This document shows, piece by piece, positions 1 to 11,643 of a DNA stretch of 64,000 nucleotides; the first letter of the stretch is position 1; each line of letters opens with the position of its first letter. The stretch comes from Deuterostichococcus epilithicus. Taxonomy: Eukaryota > Chlorophyta > Trebouxiophyceae > Prasiolales > Stichococcaceae. A model generated the notes under the pieces. The model made no database searches. It saw only the letters and a list, made by a program, of their open reading frames with translations, and was not told the origin of the DNA. Where the stretch lies: contig JAVTLE010000007.1 in NCBI GenBank assembly GCA_033439295.1, forward strand, positions 558,001 to 622,000, read 5' to 3'. The translations under genes were made by a program, and so were the position numbers.

Positions 1-270
1 TGAACATGCATCATCTGGCCGCGCCGCTGGGTGCAGCGCGCGCAGCGGCGGATGTTTTTGACAATGGTGCAGAAGTTGCGAAAGGCTATCTGCCAATAGA
101 TTGTTTCAGCGACGTGCCCGAATGGGCTGCACGCCATAGTGTAGCGCCAGGCCACGCAGCCGGCGCCCACAGGCTTGCCCGCGGCGGTGCCCCGCGCTCG
201 GCCAGTCGTCAGTCGCAGCATCCCCACCACCGCGTACAGCAGCAGGGCCAGCGCCGGGAGCAGCACAGCT
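1..270 (-). other. Possible exon with a membrane segment, gene unknown
   Basis: One minus-strand frame stays open for about 90 codons and runs off the left edge. It starts with a hydrophobic stretch (ALALLLYAVVGML) followed by a basic segment (RLTTGRARGTAAGK). It lies downstream of the minus-arm FkbM exons and could be a last exon of that gene or part of another gene to the left. I do not recognise the sequence. The plus arm has no obvious counterpart after its FkbM stop. Between this frame and the FkbM exon at about 1.2 kb I see nothing codable with confidence. Confidence 0.2.
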
Positions 271-1175
271 GCTGGTGTACAGCGCCTGGCTCGACGCTGC
301 ATTGTCCGAAGCCGCGATTTCTGGGCATTCGCCTCGGGTGGCATCAGTCCATCTGCCTGGTATTATCAGCACTTGCATTTCGTGCGGTGATCATTTTGCG
401 ATGCTTAGAGAGTGCTTCTGTCTTCGATCGATCCCGTCAATTGCATCTGAGGTATTAGGCGCCTTCACCCGACCCATTCATGTGTACGACAGTTTGAAAG
501 CCACCTAGCAGCTGCGCCGGTCCAATGCATTCACCGATGCTGATGATGAAGTAGCCTCGCCGATCCAATCCAGGAGTCACTCTGCCACGGCGACCTTGCG
601 TGCTTGCAGTTTTGGCTGAAGTTCATTGTGTGCCGCGCCGCACAATCAGTCCCGCCTGAAGCACAACGCCTGAACCACATTGTGCTGCCTCGACTGATGA
701 CAGCAATTCGAACATCGAAACCAACTCACACACTCCCGATATCTATTCTCACGCTGACCTCAAGTCGCCCAGAGTGTTATCAACACGGCTAGCGGCCCGG
801 GTACATCGAGCCGCTGCCATTGCGGGGTCATGATACTTCATGATGGCCTAGTCAATGTATTCGAAAGGGATGTTGAGGAGCGAAAACACAAACTCCCACA
901 TCGCCAGCTGGTGCCACGTCTGCGACCGCAGAACACCCTTGGGTCAGCTCGGGGGCGATTGACCAGCGTCAACGATGCCGCTGTTCAGCAGCATGCTGCG
1001 TGTCGGCGTGTTGCGCTATGATGTGTCACGCCAATCATGCATGATGATGCAGATGAGTCTGAGACTCTCTGCGTGGGGTGCAGTCGCATGCTGTACCAGA
1101 TCTGCACCTCCATTCCAAGAGCACGGCACTGCAACTTGAGAGGCGTGCGGCTGCAACAATGCAATTCAAATGTTG

Positions 1176-4100
1176 TAAGGATGTAGAACTGTCACCGTCA
1201 GCTGGTAGCGCCAGTGCACGTACACCCTATCCACCAGCAACAGCGTGCCGTCCAGGAGCATCTTCTCCAGGACGGCAAAATCGCGGCCCTCGCCCAGGGC
1301 CAGGGACAGCACCACGAAGTCGTGCTCGCCGGCCTGGCCGCCCAGCCACGTGCTGAAGTCCAGCATCTGCGGTCAAGATGTCAGGGCTTGGGATCTGAAC
1401 CTCAAGCGCAGCCGCCTGTGTGATCCGACCTGTGCAGCATTGCTTATGCGGGGTAGGATGTGCCGTGCCGGCCTCCGCCGCCCTGGTTTATGCGCAAGTT
1501 CCTGCAGCAACGCCCCGGCGTGCGGCACCTGCACTGGGGCGCCTGTTCACAGACTACAACGCTGGGCTGTCAGGGTTCCGAGCGTAACGCAGCCGCGCTG
1601 ACTCGTCAGGAGCTGTCGAACCTCGACGGAATCCTTTGCCTCGTACAGTGCGGGCGCGGGGCTCTTGGCGGCCGCCGGCGCGGCGCAGCCGCGCCAGCTG
1701 TGGCAGCCGGCTAGGTGCTGGCGCCACCAGGATCGGTGGCGCGGGCTGCCGCCGCCGCCTGGGAGGATCAGCGTCTGAATGTCCGACATGGAGACATCGT
1801 ACCTGCGGCAGTCAACGGGTTCATGGAGTCGCTTTGATCGGAAAAGCCCTTTCGAGCCATTTCACCACAATGGAGTCTGGACAGGAATGCAGGGGACCGC
1901 AGGAGCCGTGGGTGGTCAGGCGGCCTCTGCCGCGGGCTGGTGCTGTAGCGCGTGTGCGACTGTGGAGCAGCACTGACTCTCACTTTGACACGCCAAACGC
2001 ATTGACGATCGCCGTCGTGTTCTCCGTGCCTGCGCACAAAATGCAGACGCTGTTTCGTGAGAATTTGACAGGAGCAAAAAAATGACTGAGGCAGCACCCA
2101 CTGCTGGCGCTCAATTCGATCTGACACAAAAATCAGCAGATAGCCGGCATTGCCGATGCTGCAACAGCAGAATCACAACCGAGCTCGCAGAGGAGCACAT
2201 TTCGTGCAGGAACCAAAGCAGCAGCCGACAAGTATGCTGCAATGACATGTTGGCTGGGGACACCTGCCGCCTCCGGGTGCAGCGTGACGTTGCCGGCGAT
2301 GCGCGAGATGCCTTCCACAGCACGAGCCAGCGCCGCTGCCTGGGTGTCACAGGCACAGAGGCGTCACGTTCATGATCCAGATCCCGAAGCCAACAACCCG
2401 ACCGTCAATACCTGCCAGGCGGTTTCCTGCCGCTCGCGGCAGCGTGATAGCAGGCATGGCAGTTGGAGCTTGGGTGCACGCGGCCGATCAACAGTGCTGG
2501 AGATGTTGCAACAGGTGCGCACCTGATCTGCGGTGCCGCTGCCGCTGCCAGCCTGGAAGGCGTGCACTTGCCAGCGCCAAGGCTCCACCTCCCCCTGTAC
2601 GAAGTGCGCCATTGCTGCGCCCGTCCTGCCGACAGCAGCCGAGAGCGTGCGTGTGCCGGGTTTCCGAAGCTTCCTCCTCTTTAGGCACTCGCCAACATGG
2701 TTCCCCAGCCTCGCAGCTGCTTTACGACGCAAAACATCAGCAATGCGGAGCAAACCACCTGAAAGCAACTGCCATGCGCCTCTACCATTATGGAAGGGGG
2801 GACCAAAAAGGCTTCTGCACAGTTGTGAGGTGTAAAAATGTTTGGTTTAACTATGCTTGCAAGCTGACCTTGAAAGCCTTGGGGAACGAGAAGAAACCGA
2901 GAAAGCGCACCGGACGGCCAGGTCGCAGTAGAGGTGGCGCACGTAGGGCGGCGGCGCCGGGCGCGGGGCGCCTGCCTGCAGGTGCTGCACGCCCACGACG
3001 TACGTCTGCAGCCCCGTCTCCCAGGTGAACGACGAGTCCAGCGCCACCACCTGTCCTGCAGGGTTTTATGAGGCGCACATAAACCCTTTTCGCCCACAGC
3101 ATGCGTGTGCAGCCCCGCCTCCCAGGTGAGGCATGAGTCTGGCGCCGCCACCTGGCCTGCAGCGCTTGCAAGACAACAAACCCTCGAATGCAAGGCGACT
3201 GGCTCGGCCACCAATGCCCAGGTGCACAATCCATTGAGACGCGCCTCAGAACGATGCAGCACACTCAGTCGGCCACGGCCACTCCGGCTGGCGCGCAGCC
3301 ATGGCAGACTGGGTGTGCTGCCGCGGTTCAGTGTCCCCCGGAGCGCTTGTTCCTTACATAAAACGCCATTTCTGCCGTGGCTGGTAGGATGCTTTGATCG
3401 TGATCCTGCGCATCCCCTGCGCTTGCATGCTGCTTTCTGGGACTTGCAGCAGAACCGCTCGAAATTCAACAAACTCGACCGCACCGTCAGGGCTCCAGTG
3501 CGGGTTGAGCGTCGCACGCGCCGCCGGCGGGCCTGGCCAGTTTGCCGGCGCCAGCAGCGCCACCGTCGCCACCTCACTGCAGCACAACGGTCCATGTACT
3601 TGTCACGGTGTCGCATCCTGAGCAAAGCCGACAGGAGTGAGGATGCCGATGGAGCTGGACAGGCAGGACGCATCTGTTGGCGGAAGAGCTGCACCCACAG
3701 GGCTGGACATCCTGACAAATGGGATTTATATCAAAGTCTGTCAGCACAAACTTGAAGTCTAACCTACGGTAGAGGTCCCAGATGTACAGCTTGTGCGGCT
3801 CGTGGTACGTGTCGCCCAGCACGAAGCGATTGGCTTCGCCAAACAGGCGGCATGGGCCTGCGCCTGCGCAACGGCAAGCGGCAGTGTCGTATGCTCAGCA
3901 CCGAGAAAGACGATGGACACTGCTCCCAGCGACCGCATCACCAGGAAGCGTTGAATCGACTGCGAGTCTTGTTTTGAGGCGTGCGCCCACGCAGCAAGGG
4001 CTACGGCGGCACATGGGAGGCACGCCAGTGGTGGAGGTCAGAGCAACGTGCAGAAACCTTGCATGCCATGCGAGTGCTGTCACCTTCTTTTGCAATCGCC

Positions 4101-6810
4101 TCTGGCTTCTGCAGCTGCAGGACCCCCTTCCTGCGACAGGGGAGAGGCACGTCTTGAGAGCATGCCCGCATTCCGCTGTGCGCGTGAGCAAGCTTCGCCA
4201 GTTTCACTACATGATTCGGCCACAAGGTGCCACGCGCCCAAGCACTCCTCCAGAGTTTGATCTCCAAAATCGAGGTTGCGAGTTGTGGCCGGCAACGACT
4301 TCAGGTTGCTCTGCTGTTGCGACAAACGTGCTGACATCAACAGTGTGGTCTGGGGGGCCAGCCACACCTGTTGTCGACGAGGAAGGTGCCAGTGGCGTCG
4401 CAGACCAGCAGCTTGCCGTCCGCCCCGTAGTCCATGTTGTCGCCCTCCACCACCGGCACCCTGCAGCAAAACCCCCCAGGACAGGGTCTAGTTCGGTTGT
4501 GTTCCAACACGTATCCGAACGTATCGAGGTTATCTTGTATGTCAACGTCATGTCGTGTCCAGCTCGGCATCCGCCCGTGCCTACAGTGGAGCGCCAGGGG
4601 AGGAGCACTGAGTCACATGCTCAACATACTTGACACGGTGCAAGGAGGTGCCACAACAACACGACGACTTGTCTGGTGACCGCTTCCCAGACGAATCATT
4701 GAAGCTTCTCATCACCAGCAGCCGGCCGCTGCTCAAATCTGACCGGCTGCGGGTCTGCTGATGCTGCACTGGGGCGTACAGGATACCGTGCACAGCAACT
4801 GCTCAAGCTGGAGTGCATTTGCACAGCCGCCCAGCAGCACCCCAAGCAAGCAATGCCTTTCTTACCTCCACAGCCGCTTGCCATCGATGTCCATAGTGTA
4901 CACAAAACTGAGTGTGGGCGTGCGCTCGTTGGGACAGCGCCCCACCCTGTACAGAAAAGCCAGGCTGTCGCCGTCGCGGCTGAACACCGCGCTGGAGACC
5001 CAGCCAAGGCACTGCGCCGCGGCCTTGCCGCCGCGCTGCACCGCCGTCCGGTACGGCAGCCCAGTGACCGAGTCCTTGTGCCAAGAAAATGTTCCTGCAG
5101 CCAGAGAGATGTGACTGGGAAGTATGAGTCTTGCCGAGTGGTGTTCACAGCAGCAGGAGCAGACATGCCTGCTCGAGCGGGCACACACTGGTGTAGAGAG
5201 GAGGGATCAGCAGACTGAGTCACGAGCAAGCTGGACCCGCTTCTGGCACAGCAACTTTTGTCACGGATGATCCCGGAGGCGAGTGGCCCCCGGAGGTGCC
5301 GGATTCAGATTTACGAAAGAACAAAGCAGCTCCGACCGAGCAGGCACCCGAGAAGGTGGCCTGGAACAGCCGCTGCAGGGACACCAGGAGGCGGGCCGAG
5401 CCGGAGCGCATGTCCATGAGCCACAGGCCATCGGTCGCAGGGTGCGGCGCCGCCGTCGCCGCCCGCAGCGCCGCCGCGCTGCCCGCGTAGCCCCACCCTG
5501 CCGCGACATCGCCACGTTTCCGATGGCTTCGCTCCCCTGTCCCGGCGGTGCTGGGGTGCCACGTCATGAGGCTCGAACACCAGCGGAGGGATCATGCTCG
5601 CGTGTCAATGCCCTGTCATATGGGTGCACACACTCCTCTCTGGCGATCGTCGATGCAGTCTCGCAAACCCTGAAGCCAGCAGGGCACGCACACCTGGCTC
5701 CGCAACGTGGAGGCGCATGAAGCAGAGGGAGGACGCCAGGCTGCCGTCGGGCGCGACGCTGTACACCGGCCGCGGGAGCGTCCACGCCCGCGCCCGGGCG
5801 TCCGCATCGTATACCACGCTGCAGGGCAGAACGGCATGTCCTCGGGGGAGAGGGCCCCAGCCTCACACCCTCAGACGGCAAGCTGACTCTGAGCATTCAG
5901 GATGCCCAGACATGGAGCCTTCCACCTAATGGCATTGCTCCCTCTGATGCAGCGCTGCACATTCACAGGCTCCCAAGGCGTGCTGGGGTCCAAAAGCGGA
6001 GCGACAACCGCGACAATCGAATCTCGGGTGGAGGGTCCAACTCTCAAACCGACCTACGAGCCGACGGCCATGGTGCGCCGCCGCCTCAGCAGGCACCGCA
6101 CCTGCACAGGGTGTCGGTCGTGGCGTTGGCGGCGCAGGCGCGGTCGTTGAACACCAGCCGCGAGCGGGAGGCGCCCAGCCACTGTGCGCGGGGGCCGAGG
6201 CGGTAGCTCCATGCGCGGCTGGCCGCCAAAGTCTCCCACCCCCAGCCGGCGTGCTCCATCGTCAGCGGCGCCCCTGCGGCCAGGACGCCTCTTGTACGGC
6301 ACGTGTCGAGTGCCGCACAACTGGTGCGACAGCAGCGGCGTGTTCCGGCGTCAGCGGCGCCCCTGCGCCGCCTCAGGACCAGTCGTGTCTGCCAGTGCTG
6401 ACAGGCGTGCAGACGTGCGGCAGCACGCATGCCGCACAGATTTGCAGTTGGCGCTGTCCATGCCGGGCAGCTCGGGGACCTTTCGGGGTGAGCGGCTCGC
6501 AGGTCATGAGAAAGGTTGCAGGGTTGAGTGCGCTGCGGCGTGCCAAACCTTCCGAAAAAGGTATGTAGCCGACGAGGAGGGTGTCGCCGGGCGCCATGTC
6601 GTGCGGCAGCTGTGTGGCACGGCAGCGCAGCAGCCGGCTGCTATCTGCGGACCACGCCTCAATGTCGTTGCGCCCAAAGAAGTGGAACCCCCGCCGCCAG
6701 TTGGTCATCGCATACACCTGCGTCCCCGCATGAACACGGGTCTGGAGGGCGCGAGTCGCACGCTGTGACGTCCGCTGCCTGACGTGCAGTACGTCAATCG
6801 CGGCCGGCAT
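1176..6810 (-). CDS. Minus-arm beta-propeller / FkbM-type methyltransferase protein (diverged copy)
   Basis: The upstream half encodes a TolB-like bladed propeller. Exons lie near 6810-6600, 6273-6102, 5818-5694, 5497-5348, 5094-4866, 4460-4368, 3850-3768, 3590-3490 and 3055-2940. Blade signatures include WLGASRSRLVFNDR, LPRPVYSVAPDG, DGLWLMDMRSGSARLLVSL, VFSRDGDSLAFLYRVGR, MDYGADGKLLVCDATG and LNPHWSPDG. The same strand then carries an FkbM (Methyltransf_21-like) domain: VGRTGAAMAHF near 2.6 kb, VTLHPEAA near 2.3 kb and LDFSTWLGGQAGEHDF at 1366-1176. It matches the plus-strand gene at 15.2-21.6 kb segment by segment. The methyltransferase half is diverged: the usual GANxG reads AVGRTG and the usual KMDIEGAEF reads LSLALGEGRDF. 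A blade exon present in the plus copy (about 17.3-17.4 kb) was not found here. Start at 6810 is the first ATG after an in-frame stop; the 3' end is uncertain. It may be two genes rather than one fusion, or a decaying gene. Confidence 0.55.
3055..3173 (-). repeat. Tandem copy of the last propeller exon start
   Basis: The exon beginning at 3055 (minus) codes GQVVALDSSFTWETGLQTYVVG. A second copy about 105 bp upstream codes GQVAAPDSCLTWEAGLHTHAVG in the same phase, again directly after CAG. Over 69 aligned bases I count 55 identities. The copy could act as an alternative acceptor and exon, but its frame runs on into intron-like sequence. Confidence 0.75.
6250..6375 (-). repeat. Duplicated 5' edge of a propeller exon
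   Basis: The exon starting at about 6273 begins GGGCGCCGCTGACGATGGAG on the minus strand. A second GGGGCGCCGCTGACGCCGGA lies about 90 bp further upstream in the intron, also preceded by CAG-like sequence. Only the exon edge and its acceptor are duplicated. Confidence 0.6.
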
Positions 6811-6937
6811 GCTGCTCTATGACCTCCTGCGCCTGGATCAATGCAGCGGCGGCACCGAGCCATTCCCAGCACTCCGAGGTTCTGCAGGCTGCAGGCGGTG
6901 CGCCAAAGACTGGGGCGCTGCAGCCTGGGTGACCGGG

Positions 6938-9900
6938 TCAAGCACGCGCCTGCAGCGGGCGGATGTGCATGGCGGGCGCGGCAGCCAGCTGCCGCGCACC
7001 GGCCAGCTCCCGAGCGCGCGCCAGTATCTGCTCGTCCGCGGGGCACTGCTGCATGCGGTGGTGCAGGTACCGCATCTGGTCGCTGCCCTCAACCTGTGCA
7101 GGCGACTCAGGGGTTGTTGGTTTGCGGTTTGAGGGTTTGAGATTTTAGGGCTTTAAGGGTCGGATGCCTTGCCATCGGGCAAGGTGCCGCCCACAGGAGG
7201 TGTGTGCAGGTGTTGTGTCTGACCAAGCCGAAGGCGCAGGCATGCGTTGTCATGTGCGCGTCCCTGGATGGTATGCCATGCTGATGCCATGCTGATGCCG
7301 GCTGCAGACCTTTGCGCCATTTCAGGCGTCGTCCACAGGTCAGCACCGACTGCAGCGGGAGCCAACTGACAGGCGCCACAGGCGACAGCCACAGCCACGC
7401 TTGCCGCATTGCTCCGACCAAGCTTGCAGGCCTGTGACGTCTGCTCATTGGACGCTGACGCCATATCATTTTTGAATGTTTTGTATATGAAAACATCCCA
7501 CATCCTGCACGATTATGACCGGACCTTTAACAGCTTAAATTTATCAAAATCACGCACCTTGTGCAGGACCAGCCAGCCGGCGCAGAGGGACTCCATGGTT
7601 CGCACGCGCGCGTGCTGGGAACGCCCGGAGGCGTCCCGATCCGGCAGCGCGAAGAAGCAGCACTGCCCCGCCGCCGTGCGCATCCTGCGCTTGGGGGAGC
7701 ACAGCATGTGGAGAGTCGAGCTGGAGATCCGTGCCTCTTCCGGTGCTGCCTCGCGCATCCTGCCCTTGGCGCGCACTGGCGTGCAAGCATGGGTGCGTGC
7801 CTTCCGTGCCCTGCTCCCAGTGTGCCTTGCTCCCAATGCTGCGGACAAGGGCTGCCGGCACACAGCAGCGCCTGAAACCCAGTGCACGGATGCTCCAGGC
7901 ACTGTGCACGCGAGGCAGTGGCAGGCGCGTGCCGGCCCAGGTCCCTCATTTGGAACGCTGGATGCGAGCTTGCATCTGATCGCTTTGCCGCAGGTGGGCA
8001 GGGTTTTTGGTTACCAAACAAGAAACAAAAATCAAAGGGGCGCACTTGGGCTCGTCCACGTGGCGCAGGTCCATGCCCATGACCCAGAAGCCGAAGGTAG
8101 CATCCTCGTTGGGCATGAACTTGAGAGGCGCGATGGCGTTCACCTCGTGCAATGCCCGCGCGACATCCGCTGAGAAGATGTACCTGCGGAAGCAGACGGA
8201 GCCTGGCAGGGGTGTTTATGAACTTTCGATGAATCGAGGTTGAACTTGGTTGGCGTGATGGCTTTGACCTCGTGCAGCGCCCGCGCCACGTCCGCCAAGA
8301 TGATGTGCCTGCATGTGAGGACGGAGTTGCTGTTTGGCAATGTCGTTTGGAGGTCAAGTGGGTCGAAGCGAGTTTGAGCGACGCAACAGCGTTGTTTTTG
8401 TGCGGGGCCTGCACCACCTTTGCCGACAAGATCCACTTGCGAGTCATGAAGGTGCAGGATCGTGACCAGGCGCTGTATAACCGCACAAGGTGCCATAAGG
8501 TGGCCAAGGCTCCCAGCGTGGAGTTCCCAAGAAAGTGCTGCTGCAGGGCAAGCGGGTCCATGAGCAGCAATTGTGCGGACCATGCCTCGGGGTACCAGGA
8601 GGGGCGCCCACTCACCGCCAGACATGTGAGGCGAGCGCATATCACAGATGCTGGTTAGGCACGGCAGGAGGTGGGTGGACCTCACACAGTACGTCTCGGC
8701 ACCAGCCCTGACAACTGACCCGCAGATAGAAACCCGACAGACAGGTAACCCTCAGCGGATCCGCAGAAGCCGACAGGCGGCCGCGCACCCGCCGCCAAAC
8801 ATGTAGGGCGCATACTCGCGGATGCCCGTCAGGTGGAAGTACTCCAAATTGGACCACTTGTTGCCCTCCTCGGTGATGACGACGCCGTTGCGCTTCTCCG
8901 CGCCCACGTACAGCCGCTCGCCGGTGCAGCCCTCGTCCCGGCACAGCTGCGGCACCAGGCCACAGCTCAGATGAAATTCACGATAACCACGTACAAGCCG
9001 CTCGCCGGTGCAGCCCTCGTCCCGGCACAGCTGCGGCGCCAGGCCGCAGCTTGCGTGGAAGTTCACAGCTCGGGCAGGGGCTTGCAGCAGCCAACTCGGA
9101 TGCGCAATCATGTCTGCTGGCATGCTGAAGCTCATGTATGCAGGGATCACCGCCAGGCCGCCACCTGCCGACGTTAAGCAGCGGGTTGAATCAAGGCACG
9201 AGACTCTCGTGCCTTGATACACGACGCTTGCGCAGTTGGCTTGGACCCAAACTCCTGTACCCAGTGTGCGAAAGTGCCCTCACCTTGCGCAGGGCGGACA
9301 CCAGGTTGCTGGTGTGCACATACGCATCGTCGTCGGTCTTCAGAACGAATTTCGGTCGCGAGCGCTGCGCGACCCACTGCACGAGCGCAAACGTCTTGTA
9401 CACGATGGAACGGTAGTCGGTGGCGCCGCCGCCTGCCACGAAGATGAGGTCGCCGTGCTGGGCCTGCTCCTCCAGTGTCGCCGCGTCTGCCTCTTCCTGG
9501 TTTGCACACGACATCATGCGTCTTGTGATGATATCCCAGAATGCGCTGTGATGGATTGGTGTCGTCGTTCGACTGCCTGCACCTCGCGTGGAGCGGCGTC
9601 CGCGTCCTGTGCAACACAGTAACAGCGGCAGCGGCTCTTGAATGGCTTCCTGCAGGATTTGAGGAGTGCCTGTGGCGCTGCCGCCGCCCGGCCCGGCTGT
9701 GCTGCTCCTCCAGCGTCGCCACATCCGCCTCCTCCTGTGCAGCAGACTACGCAGCAAGCATCACACAAGATGCTCGTTGCCTGGGACGCCGCCGCCAGGC
9801 ATGAAGATGGATCCACTATGGTGCGCCTGCTCCTCCAGCATCGCCGCATCCGCCTCCTCCCATGCGATTCAGCTAACTGCGTAAATGAGAACGCTTGTGC

Positions 9901-11007
9901 GACATCACGCTGTCGGTCCGACTGCGCCTGCTCCCGCTTGCAGTGTTGTGGCGTCCGCCCCCTCCTGTAATGCCTTGGCATATGCGCCACCCTCTTGGCT
10001 GATTCCTTCGATGGTTTTATCATTCCATGAAGGCTCAACCCGCTGGTGGCCTCGCTTGCTCAGCTCGTGTCGAGACGCAGCCATTGGTATTGTATATTAT
10101 TATCTAAACGTCCGAGCACGGAATGGAGGTCCGGGTATGCCCCACCTCGTACAGCACAAAGCGCACGGCGACCTCTGGGCCGGCGTCCTGCATCCAGGTC
10201 TCCCGTACCGCATGCCGCCGCTCGCCGCTGCCCGGCACTGACAGCACGCCGATGAAAAGGAAGGGCGCAGTGGCGTCGCCGCCGCTGGCGTTGCCCGGCG
10301 GCGCCAGCTGCCATGGCCGCGGCAGGGCCCCAGCCGCCGCGACTGTCGAGGCGTTGGCGGCCTCCAGCAGTAGGCCCGACTGCTGCCTGCGGCAGGCGTG
10401 GGGATGGCGTCTTCCCGTTTGCAGTTCCACTGGGCGATCAGGCAGCCCTATCGTGGGCAATGCTGTCCTGTTTCTGACTCGTCCGAGCAGTCAGCACTGA
10501 AGCTGGCGGCGGCTGGACGAAGGAGCACACAACATGATCCGCAGAATAAACGGCCGATTTTGGTCCAGCGGGGCCCCGAATCGCTCACCTGACAGACAGC
10601 AGGCCCTGCACGAGCTGGTTGTACTCCCGCTGCGCCTCCAGCAGCCAAGGCTGGGTGCCACCACCGTTGCCACCGTCACAGAACAGCTCCGTATATGCAT
10701 CGCTCAGCACCGCCGAGGTGTGCCAAAGACCGCTGCCGATGAGCCACAGGCTTGCCAGCACCGAGCAAGCCAGCAGGGCGCGCAATGGCAGCGGCCGCCC
10801 GCGAGCCGCCCGCAACAGCAGCGCCCACAGCCGCTGCGCCTCACGCGGCAGCTGCACGGGGCAATGTGAAGTACTGAGAGGGTTGCATATGATGGTTTCT
10901 GGGTGGCGAGATCGGATGCATGCCTCCCTGTTGAGATGAACGAGGACAGTCTCAAACGTCGCCAGCCCATACTCACCCTCATGCAAGCGTGGCAGCTTGA
11001 TCGTCAT
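6938..11007 (-). CDS. GT31 beta-1,3-galactosyltransferase-like protein, minus arm
   Basis: Type II Golgi-type glycosyltransferase of family GT31 (Galactosyl_T). Exons: first exon ending 10589, then 10386-10146, 9496-9284, 8946-8789, 8183-8046, 7684-7558 and 7093-6938; all joins keep phase. The first exon has a signal anchor (LRALLACSVLASLWLIGSGL). Next come the GT31 entry motif FLFIGVLSVPGSGERRHAV..ETWMQ, the conserved DYRSIVYKT and the metal-binding FVLKTDDDAYVHT, then APYMFGGG and KFMPNEDATFGFWVMGMDL. The last exon (RYLHHRMQQC) aligns with that of the plus-strand paralogue. About 484 codons if translation starts at the ATG at 11007; the first exon could instead be preceded by another exon, so the start is weak. 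It transfers a sugar, probably galactose, in the secretory pathway; the acceptor is unknown. Confidence 0.85.
8112..8313 (-). repeat. Duplicated edge of GT31 exon coding SADVARALHEV
   Basis: The exon starting at 8183 codes YIFSADVARALHEVNAIAPL. About 120 bp upstream, inside the intron, a second copy codes HIILADVARALHEVKAITPT, also preceded by an AG acceptor. The intron is absent from the plus-arm GT31 gene, where the same residues sit inside one exon. Confidence 0.75.
8907..9051 (-). repeat. Near-identical duplicated 5' edge of a GT31 exon
   Basis: The acceptor and first about 50 coding bases of the exon starting at 8946 recur 82-83 bp upstream. The two copies of about 62 bp differ by one inserted base and two substitutions. 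Both read CTGTGCCGGGACGAGGGCTG after a CAG. This is the youngest-looking duplication in the window. The intron holding it is missing in the plus arm. Confidence 0.85.
9461..9970 (-). repeat. Four-copy array of a GT31 exon start
   Basis: The functional exon edge (9461-9500) codes EEADAATLEEQAQHGD. Related copies lie at about 9698-9740 (EEADVATLEEQ), 9783-9862 (EEADAAMLEEQAHHSGSIFM) and 9921-9970. The 9783-9862 copy keeps about 80 bp of similarity and includes the region after the edge. The copies lie upstream of the functional exon inside one intron. The same intron of the plus-arm paralogue holds an equivalent array. Confidence 0.8.
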
Positions 11008-11643
11008 GGCGAAACGGTCTTGAGGCGTTTCAGATGCATTCCAGTGCTGGAGGGCTGTGTGGATGTCGAATGTTGCGCCAGAAATCAAGCTGTCGGAACA
11101 GCCAATGTGTCGAACTTCAGGCAATGCTCTTCTAGCTCTGCGAGGACACACCTAACCTTTCAGATATGTATACGACACCTCATGCACTGTGCCAAAGAGC
11201 CGACTGTGGCATCCGCTTCCGGCGTTGCGTCTGTACGGTGCCTCCGAAAGCTGACGACTATCTCCACGACTCGAGCACAGCCATCTGGCAGCTGAATGTG
11301 CAGTTCATGTTGTTGTTTCCGTTTCGGCTTTCGTCTTTGCGAGTCGATCCGACAGGAGGACCCAAACGCGTCTGCCACATATAATCTGAGATAGAGAGAT
11401 AGATCATCATCTATCATCATCTGCCCGATCCAGAAGCAGGCATTGACATCTCCGATGCCATACTGAAAAAAATGAGCCATGAGGCGGGCCTCTTCCCAGC
11501 GGAAGCTTGTAACGCCGGCGGGCATACCGACGCTGAATGCTTCACGCAGCAAAGGCAGTAGACGGGTGAGTGCGAGCTCGTACACACCAGCTGATTTGGA
11601 CGGACAATTCGCCGCCGCACCGCGACATGCGCTTCCAACCCCG
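11008..11643. promoter_or_regulatory. Spacer between divergent GT31 genes, likely shared promoter region
   Basis: About 640 bp separates the two proposed start codons of the head-to-head GT31 genes and forms the centre of the mirror block. It contains an imperfect tandem ATCATCATCTATCATCATCT at 11403-11422. I see no clear TATA box. Minus-strand coding may extend further into it, because the minus-arm first exon is uncertain. Shared regulation is inferred from the geometry only. Confidence 0.4.

Noticed and set aside
2681-3718. 345-codon minus-strand frame
   Set aside because: It passes through propeller exons and introns and the duplicated exon without matching the family frame over most of its length.
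7527-8645. 372-codon minus-strand frame
   Set aside because: Runs across GT31 introns in a frame that differs from the conserved one; the real exons give GT31 motifs with phase-correct splices.
8907-9051. CRISPR-like or transposon terminal repeats
   Set aside because: The repeated units match coding exon edges of the host gene and have no regular spacers or element features.
11008-11643. A true DNA palindrome at the mirror centre
   Set aside because: The arms match as protein and gene order, but I see no long nucleotide inverted repeat near the centre; the duplication is old.
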